Assembly: GCA_030560485.1 (NCBI GenBank)
Contig: JAKTTS010000130.1
Coordinates: 1-32,400 of the forward strand
From: Ascoidea tarda (nom. inval.)
Lineage: Eukaryota; Ascomycota; Saccharomycetes; Ascoideales; Ascoideaceae
Length of the DNA stretch: 32,400 bases
Direction of reading: 5' to 3'
Shown: positions 26,281-32,400 of the stretch, piece after piece
Numbering within the stretch: the stretch's first letter is position 1
How the letters are laid out: every line of letters starts with the position of its first letter
The notes under the pieces: generated by a model
What the model saw: only the letters and a program-made list of their open reading frames with translations
What the model was told of the DNA's origin: nothing
Databases searched by the model: none
Program-made: the position numbers and the translations under genes

Positions 26281-28756
26281 TTATTTCCATTTTTCTCTAA
26301 TTTTGCCATTATAAGGTAACCTCAAACAAGGATGAATAAAGATACTTGTTTGTTTTAGGTCAATGTTTGATAATCCATCAATTTTAATGATTTCGTTATT
26401 TTCAAGAAATCGTTTTAAGCAATTTACAACTAAATAATTGTAGCAAAATCCGCATTTTTCAAATGATTCCTTAATTAAATTTGATTTAAAAAAATCGTCA
26501 TGATTATTTGATGTCTTTAAATAAACAAAACCTTTGAGAAGCAAATGCAATATTTGGAGCAATTCCACAATTATTATTATTATTGTTATTGTTATTGTTA
26601 TTGTTATTGTTATTGTTATTGTTATTTTCAGAATCTCGATCAATTTCATTGGGATAATCAATATCATCCATTGAAAACCTTATATTCATATTTGATTTAT
26701 GATTATCTGAATCTGATTCGTCAAAATCAATTGGACCCTTCCCGCAAATCATAAAGTTGACTAGTTTGAATTCTAATCCAATATCTATTTTATTTAATCG
26801 TTCATTATAATCACTTTTTAAGAAAAAGTTATTACTATCATTTGATTCATTAAAATCTGTTGTTTTCAAATGATTAGATGAAGTAAAATTCATGTTGGAT
26901 TTGTTGCCATTTTGATTATCATCATTCTTAAAAATAGATAAATCAGCGAAAAAATTATTAAAAAAACAATAATCGATTAATGACTTGTAATATCGATAAC
27001 GTTGGTCATAATTTGTAAAAAAACAATAATCAATTGGCTGTATTGCACTACTACAATTAAAGGGCAATGAAAGAACTTTAATTTTGTGTTTTTCAAAATA
27101 ATCTGAAGTAAAACTGTCTTGATAAAGTAAATCGCTGTTAATAATAACGACTCTATAAGGATTTGATTCCGTGCAATATTTAGAAGTTTTTTGGTTAAAA
27201 TGCTCCATATAATTATTAAGCAAAAGCTAATTTATAAAGCCAGAAGCGAGATTTGCAAAAAACCAGCCTGGAAAAAATAATTCTTTTGTATCATTGAAAT
27301 AGTGATTAAACGATTTTTCAATTGAGTTAATTTTCATTATGACCATTGGTGGAATTTTTTCACCAGAACAGCTAATGGCTTCTAAAAAAGTAACTGGGTC
27401 CCCATTTGAAGTCTCAAGGGAATTATCATTATATTTATTCATTAAACAATAGTGAATATCATTTTGAAATGTTATTTTTTTGTTCACACTCCAAATACAT
27501 GGCTTTTTAATTTTGTATTTATCAATTAGTGATTTAAATTTTATTAGATTTTTTTTCACTTTAAAAGCTAGTATCGAATAGTGAACGTTTTTTGTGTTGG
27601 ATGAAGAGTATTTTTGACATTTTATTAAATTTCGTTTTACAAATCTTTGAAACCATTTATCTGAAAATTTAATATCTCTGAGAAAAGCTGGAGGAGATTG
27701 TCGGTAACTCGCAAGTTTTGATTTGAATTTTATATTTTTAAAACGAAATTTAGCATATTCTGAGCAACGTTTATATATAATTGCTTGAATCAATTTCATG
27801 CAAATATTTTTGGTGATGGGGATATTGAGTTCAAAAAAGGTTCTTAATGTTTTAATGATTATTTTTTCATCATTACTAGATATTAATGAATTGTGATTTG
27901 TTGTATTTTCTTTATTTCTATTTGATGAAAGATTGAATTGATTTTTTAAATCCTTATCAACTGACTGAGTGTTAGATTTTAGTTGAATATGGTTATTTTG
28001 TATGGTGGATGATAAAAATTCTTTAGGACGATGTTCATATAAGGATTCTAAAGAACTGTGAAACAAGATAATTTTTTCATTTTGAATATTTAAATTTGTG
28101 AAATTTGATTTATCGAGTGAGTTGATTGATTGCCTGCTATTGTTTTTGGAAGAATTATCATCATATGTGCTTGTTTTAGATGATTCTATTGAACTAACTT
28201 TTTTTGAAAGTTGTTCACTGTTGGTATTAATAGTTTCATTAACTGAAATGTCCCTTGTTGAACATTTTTCAATACTATTTATAGAGCAATTGTTATTGTT
28301 ATTGATATTTTCAATAGAGATATAATTTGAAACAGGTTCATTTTCATTTTCAATTGCAGTAGGTTTAGGAGTTATATCTATTTCACTGGCATTTGCTTCA
28401 TCCTGACAACATCTGGTTTTAGAAAAATCAAACAATTCGGCTGTATTTGCAGGTTTTGTAAAATCGATTTCCACTATATGATGCAAGCTTTGGTGGTTAT
28501 TTATGTCATATGTGGTTTCATTATTATTGTTAATATTTGAATGCTGAGGTGTTGTTTCAATTGTGGTCTTTCTAGCTTTTGCAAACTTCTTCAAAAACGT
28601 TCTATAATTTACATGATACATTCTAGCCACATCCTTTATCCTATAAGAATGTGAATTTGACCTATAAAATGAGTATGCAGCATTTGATCTGATTCTTGAA
28701 GATATTTTAATTAATTCTTCCTTATCAATACTCAAAATGGCATCTTTGTTTAACAA
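26281..28756 (-). pseudogene. Decayed pogo/CENP-B-type transposase-derived gene
   Basis: About 820 codons. The N-terminus has a Psq-like helix-turn-helix (SYRIKDVARMYHVNYRTFLKK, near 28575-28640). The middle is Asn/Ser-rich. A DDE_1 core follows: TFLEAISCSGEKIPPMVIM, FFPGWFFANL, VVIINSD, then KVLSLPFNCSSAIQPIDYCFF, as in pogo/Fot1 transposases and the related yeast factor Pdc2. The expected first aspartate (family pattern VDETGF) reads VNKKIT and the second (LDGH) reads INSD, so catalysis is lost; QPID keeps the third. Breaks: one in-frame TAG at 27229-27227 with homology continuing after it, and a frame change within about 26504-26569 after an Asn run, beyond which SNLIKESFEKCGFC recalls the family's C-terminus. 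There is also no in-frame ATG before the helix-turn-helix; the first is at 28621. Either a dead DNA transposon or a former host gene; no terminal inverted repeats seen. Confidence 0.72.
26570..26627 (-). repeat. TTATTG repeat encoding an Asn run
   Basis: ATT then TTATTG repeats on the plus strand read on the minus strand as an AAC/AAT run (about 19 Asn). The frame change of the transposase relic lies just downstream. Confidence 0.88.
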
Positions 28757-29498
28757 ATCAATTGTAACGTTTGGCTCAATGTTTTAAGACATTGAACAGT
28801 TACTGCTGCTCTTCAGTACTGATATTGCACAATAAATCAGGAATGTTGCCATCAATGGCTAGGTGTGTTATAAAAATACTGTATTACTTGGATTATTGGA
28901 ATAAAAAGTCTACTACTTATTGGAACAATATCAAAATCCAAATCGGGACTTCTCAAAAGTGAAATTAGCGCATAAATTCCATTTTGTAAGGTGGTTATCA
29001 CGTGGTTATGTGGATGTGACTTTATTTTGAATTTGGTGATTTTTTGGTGTTATCAACACTAGAATGTACTGCCTAAAGAGAAAGAAATGTGTGGTGAGAT
29101 GGTTATTGACAACAAACAAGAAATCAGCTTTTTCAGATCTGTTTCGTAGTAAAATAGACTAGTGTTGCATCATTTTTTTGGTGTTTTGTTTTTGCAATCG
29201 TTGCATAATGTATGTTACTGTTGATATCTGCATATACCATGTCGTTTCTGAACTTTAAATATGTATTAACTAACGAAACGATTATAAACCACTGATAAAT
29301 GTCAAAATTTAAAAGAAGGAATAAAAAATAAAATCTTGTGAGAAAAACCAGAAACAAATAGAAACTGAACATTAAAAAATTGAAGATTAAAATTTAGAAA
29401 TCAGATATTAGAAATTAAAAGATTAAAATTAGGAGGTTAAACCTGAAAGTTCAAACCTGGAAGTTGAAGTTAAAGCTGAAAAGTAAAACAAAAAAATG

Positions 29499-29539
29499 AA
29501 AATAAAAATAAAAATAAAAACAAAAATAAAAATAAAAAT
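29499..29539. repeat. AAAAAT tandem array
   Basis: About six imperfect copies of the 6-base unit AAAAAT, one with C for T. Confidence 0.8.
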
Positions 29540-29634
29540 CCCATTGTAATTTGTATATTATATTAACAGCCAATGCTATATGATTAAAAGTATTAATTCC
29601 GTTAAATTATTTTTTTTCTAATTTTTTTTTTTTT

Positions 29635-29672
29635 TTGATAATTTGATTATGAATTGATAATTTGATTATGAA
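29635..29672. repeat. 19-base perfect direct repeat
   Basis: The unit TTGATAATTTGATTATGAA occurs twice, head to tail (29635-29653 and 29654-29672). It lies 36 bases past the LAG1 stop codon, in the likely 3' UTR or terminator. Confidence 0.92.
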
Positions 29673-29707
29673 TTATTAATTGTTAATTATTAATTATTTT
29701 ATTTTTA

Positions 29708-30961
29708 CTATTTTTCCTTTTTGTTATCATTAATGAAAGATGTTTGAACTTTAACGTTTTCTAAAGGAGTTTCAATTTGATCTTCATCGTTAGTGATTTT
29801 ATTATGAAGATTATGATGACGCTGATGACGATTAAGCTGTTTTTTGTCATTGTGGATTTTTTGATCATAAGTTTCGTCTTCATCTTCGGCGTCTGATCTA
29901 ACATCTTCGAGCTCTTTTCCACTGAATAAGAATCTGAAGGCAATTTTAAGAATTAAAAATAACCAATAAAGGTTAACAAGTTGCAAGCAAGATAATAAGA
30001 AAAACACAATTGGCTGGGAGATGAAACATTTATATTGACCAGTTTTGAAATTTAAATCATACGGACCCACAGTTTTAAATTCTGTTAAAATTGAATATAA
30101 AATTTTAAGATTCAAATAATGTCTTTCGTAAATCCAGACAAATATGAAAATAGCAAAAAAAAGCCCGGTTATTCTCGAATCCAAGTAATTTAGAACCTTT
30201 GAAGTAGCTAAAAATAAATCACTTGTATCCATTGTTGAATAAATGGTTACACCAATCCAAGTAAAATGAAAAGTATAGGATAAATAGATCAATAGCATTG
30301 TAACAATATGGTGGAAAACTAATTCTTTAAAATCCTTTCTTGGTTTTTCTAGTTGCAATATTAATATAGCAGCCTGTTGAGACCAAAAACTTGCTTGTAA
30401 AAGATAAAATAGTTTCAAATAAAATGGATCAGCACGATGTGGATAAGTATTGTAAAATTCATAGGTGTTGAAATACCAAATTGGCATGTGGTACATCACA
30501 TAAAACCCAGCAGGAGAGGATAAAGAATAATAAAAAATCGAGTAAGTTTGCTCCATAAATCTAACAATCTTTGGGGTTGTTTTCATATTACAATAAATAG
30601 CCAAGGGTCTTAATATGACTTCCATAACAAACTGTCTTAAAAAAGTGAAAAAAACCATATGATAAACAATAAATGCAAAATCTTTAATACCCTTTTCATA
30701 TAGAATATCATGAGTTAATTCATCGTATTTATTTGTATTATAAGATAAAGATACGAACATGTGTAGAGGATTGGAGGGAGTGTAGTTGTTTGAAAGTAAA
30801 TAGCATGACCAGGTCGTTACTAACACCAAAAGAGGACTCAACCAAGATATTCTTAGGTTTAATTCAACGAAATTGGAAACGACTTCATCAACCAAAGTCT
30901 TTGTAGGCTTTAATTTAGCTGGAGTTGAGTTATTTTTTTCCAGATCGGTAGATATTGTCAT
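29708..30961 (-). CDS. LAG1: Sphingosine N-acyltransferase (ceramide synthase)
   Basis: 417 residues, the usual size for yeast Lag1/Lac1 (411-418). An ER multispanning enzyme that joins very-long-chain acyl-CoA to a sphingoid base. The TLC domain covers about 128-345. The Lag1 motif is complete: FHHIVTMLLIYLSY with the catalytic His217-His218, then TMDTSDLFLATSK with Asp245 and Asp248. Upstream PAGFYVMYHMPIWYF and SFWSQQAAILILQLEKPRKDF are characteristic. The C-terminal tail is acidic (SDAEDEDE, a casein kinase 2-type site) and ends in KKEK, a dilysine KKXX ER-retrieval signal. The ATG at 30961 opens the frame with a hydrophilic cytosolic N-terminus. Only one copy is seen, so LAG1 and LAC1 cannot be told apart. 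The promoter has CGG triplets and a CACGTG. Confidence 0.94.
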   Translation of the reverse strand: MTISTDLEKNNSTPAKLKPTKTLVDEVVSNFVELNLRISWLSPLLVLVTTWSCYLLSNNYTPSNPLHMFVSLSYNTNKYDELTHDILYEKGIKDFAFIVYHMVFFTFLRQFVMEVILRPLAIYCNMKTTPKIVRFMEQTYSIFYYSLSSPAGFYVMYHMPIWYFNTYEFYNTYPHRADPFYLKLFYLLQASFWSQQAAILILQLEKPRKDFKELVFHHIVTMLLIYLSYTFHFTWIGVTIYSTMDTSDLFLATSKVLNYLDSRITGLFFAIFIFVWIYERHYLNLKILYSILTEFKTVGPYDLNFKTGQYKCFISQPIVFFLLSCLQLVNLYWLFLILKIAFRFLFSGKELEDVRSDAEDEDETYDQKIHNDKKQLNRHQRHHNLHNKITNDEDQIETPLENVKVQTSFINDNKKEK

Positions 30962-31217
30962 TTTTCACTAAGAAAAAGAAATTGAAGAGTGAAAATAAAA
31001 ACAAAAGCAAAACCGAAAATGTGAGCCAAAGTAGTAAAATAAAACTGTCTGAAAAGAAAGATGGAGTGAAACTGTTGTGAGGTGTCTTTTTAGTTTGGTT
31101 TGAAGAAACTAAACAGATGGAAAATGATGTTTAAATACAAAATGAAGAGCTGAAGCAGTGAAGAAGTGGAAACTTGAATCATGTTGCCATTAAAACAACT
31201 GTTGGAATTCCGGGAAA

Positions 31218-31316
31218 CGGCCGACGGAGCCGGATATGAAAAAAACCGCTGCTGCCGTTTACCCTGTCGGAGCTGGTAAATGCACGTGGTATCGGACCGA
31301 AGCAACATCCGTCGGA
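31218..31316. promoter_or_regulatory. CGG-triplet cluster (zinc-cluster factor sites)
   Basis: Within 100 bases lie CCGACGG (31221-31227), its reverse complement CCGTCGG (31309-31315, inside TCCGTCGGA), CGGACCG (31293-31299) and a GTCGGA half-site (31266-31271). Paired CGG triplets are the usual targets of fungal Zn2Cys6 factors. Some are one base wider than the CCGCGG pleiotropic drug response element. Which factor binds is not known. Confidence 0.55.
31283..31288. promoter_or_regulatory. CACGTG E-box in the LAG1 upstream region
   Basis: TGCACGTGGT, embedded in the CGG cluster, about 320 bases upstream of LAG1. It could be a Cbf1-type site (inference). Confidence 0.4.
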
Positions 31317-31865
31317 AGTGACTCTCGAGGGCAGTTGAACAAACATGCTCTGTTATCTATGAATTGAAAGGAACTCCCTCTGCCCCTAATTTGCAAAGCA
31401 AACATTCTTGCTCACAGAACAGCCTCGCAAAGCTGAAAGTGGACGATTTAAGATGCAGTACAAATTGCTCTTAGTCCATGGGCGTGGGTCTACAGGTAGC
31501 AGTTTGCACTCCTGCATATTGTATACAGAGGATTCAGGGCTCGATTTTCACTGGGGAAGCATTATATTTTGCTTCTTCGATGCCGTCGTGAAAAGTGACG
31601 GCACCAGTGCTGCGTGTCATAGTGCGTCCGAATTTGTGTTACATAATGTATTACATGATATAGTGCGTATCAAAGTGCGTCTGAAAACACGTATTGACTT
31701 GAAGAAAACAGAAGCTGTAATCATTGCAATTTGATCTGAGATTTCAATAAAAAATTTAATGATAATTTTCAACTTCTTTGCAGGCCAGTTCAGTCGCTTC
31801 TCTGCTTTTTGTCCCCAATTCACTTTGTAGATAACATCTAGAAGTCAGCACATCGACTCCACTTG

Positions 31866-32348
31866 ATGATGGAAGGTCTTAGGAATAGATCAAACACTGA
31901 CCCAAGACGTTCTTCAAAGCGTTTTTCAAAGTTGGATTTTTCAAATTATAATTACCATAATGGTGATTGGGAATTAACTGATTCGCAGACTTCTGCTCAA
32001 ACTAGAGATATCTCAAGGATGAATAGCCCCAGTACTGTCAGCAACCATGCCAGTTTTAGCTCGAGCCCTTATGTTAACTCGAATAACTATGCCTCAGGTC
32101 AAAACTATTACAATAACAACAACAGCAACAACAACAGTAACAACAACAACGGCAATAATACTAATAACAATTCTAGGAGAAATAGTAACATAAGTTTCAA
32201 AAGGAATGGTTCAGGTAATAAGAGAAACAGCAGCTCTTTCAGAAACAGTCTGAGTTTTAACCATATTAGAGTTGGAAGTCTTAACAATATTAACCATTTA
32301 TTTACTAATAATTACAATAATACCAATTCTAATACCAATAACAATAAC

Positions 32349-32400
<52 letters not shown>
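31866..32400 (+). CDS. Asn-rich protein, 5' part only
   Basis: An open frame from ATG ATG at 31866 (an in-frame TAG at 31839-31841 closes it upstream) that runs uninterrupted to the window edge, at least 178 codons. It begins MMEGLRNRSNTDPRRSSKRF, followed by a Ser/Asn/Tyr-rich stretch (SRMNSPSTVSNHASFSSSP), Asn runs, an Arg/Ser patch (SRRNSNISFKRNGSGNKRNS) with likely kinase sites of RRNS/KRNS form, and a long AAT-coded Asn run (32338-32400). No folded domain is visible yet, so the product is not recognised. The Ser/Asn/Arg-rich N-terminus is typical of yeast regulatory proteins such as kinases, RNA-binding proteins and signalling scaffolds. Confidence 0.75.
32338..32400 (+). repeat. AAT run encoding poly-Asn at right edge
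   Basis: Mixed AAC/AAT, then pure AAT, to the last base. At least 20 Asn codons, in frame with the partial gene. The tract probably continues beyond the window. Confidence 0.92.

Larger units (their letters stand above)
28757..29707. other. Intergenic region between the relic and LAG1
   Basis: 951 bases, AT-rich. It contains CACGTG at 28999-29004, purine-rich irregular repeats of AAGATTAAAATT type (29375-29480), an AAAAAT array (29499-29539), a T14-type run (about 29622-29636) and a 19-base direct repeat (29635-29672) just beyond the LAG1 stop. No gene seen; short open frames here lack any recognisable feature. Confidence 0.55.
30962..31865. other. Divergent intergenic region, LAG1 / Asn-rich gene
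   Basis: 904 bases. Purine-rich on the plus strand near LAG1 (30962-31060, its leader). It contains a GC-rich patch with CGG triplets (31209-31317) and CACGTG (31283-31288). An open frame at 31408-31734 has no domain, and its sequence carries AT-rich dyads such as ACATAATGTATTACATGATA; I treat it as chance. Confidence 0.55.

Noticed and set aside
26000-29100. Search for terminal inverted repeats around the transposase relic
   Set aside because: None found by eye. A computed inverted-repeat search of about 25500-29500 would be decisive.
31408-31734. 108-codon frame in the LAG1 upstream region
   Set aside because: No recognisable domain or composition bias of a protein, and it lies in the divergent promoter region.

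Overview
The window looks like nuclear DNA of a budding yeast (Saccharomycotina). It is AT-rich, most genes are single open frames without visible introns, the proteins carry many asparagine and glutamine runs coded by AAT/AAC/CAA repeats, and the orthologues are typical yeast ones (NAM2, MET22, MPS3, an RTG3-like bHLH factor, SFT2, RAM1, LAG1/LAC1). The tRNA-Tyr gene has its usual intron after position 37. The species cannot be named from sequence alone. CTG codons are rare; the few seen are compatible with leucine but do not settle the genetic code. I saw no virus-like or LTR element.

Layout, left to right: mitochondrial leucyl-tRNA synthetase (684-3560, +) converges on MET22 (3667-4971, -). 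MET22 shares a 0.7-kb divergent promoter with an NT-C2 domain protein (5709-8204, +). That gene converges on a SUN-domain nuclear-envelope protein of the Mps3 type (8551-11274, -), which diverges from a bHLH transcription factor (11929-13401, +) whose promoter carries three CACGTG boxes. SFT2 (13895-14596, -), tRNA-Glu(TTC) (14767-14838, +) and RAM1 (15120-16577, +) follow. A small possible gene lies at 16966-17175 (-). Then come 3.5 kb without a convincing protein gene, holding a striking GC-rich island (about 17930-18220), several short tandem repeats, tRNA-Tyr(GTA) (19251-19350, -) and a pyrimidine-rich leader for a large BTB/POZ protein (20670-23462, +).

From 23463 to 29707 the DNA is very AT-rich and gene-poor. 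Its only recognisable content is a decayed pogo/CENP-B-type transposase-derived gene (26281-28756, -). It keeps a helix-turn-helix but has lost the aspartates expected in its first two catalytic motifs, and it has a stop and a frameshift. Ceramide synthase LAG1/LAC1 (29708-30961, -) follows, with a promoter rich in CGG triplets and one CACGTG. The 5' part of an Asn-rich protein (31866-32400, +) runs off the right edge.

The genes do not form one pathway. CACGTG boxes recur upstream of MET22, the SUN protein, the bHLH gene and LAG1, which suggests (inference only) that bHLH factors of the Cbf1/Rtg3 kind control several neighbours, possibly including autoregulation of the bHLH gene. The best leads are the GC island, the hydrophobic N-terminal extension of MET22, the altered basic region of the bHLH factor beside its E-box array, the CGG cluster upstream of LAG1, and the catalytically dead transposase relic.
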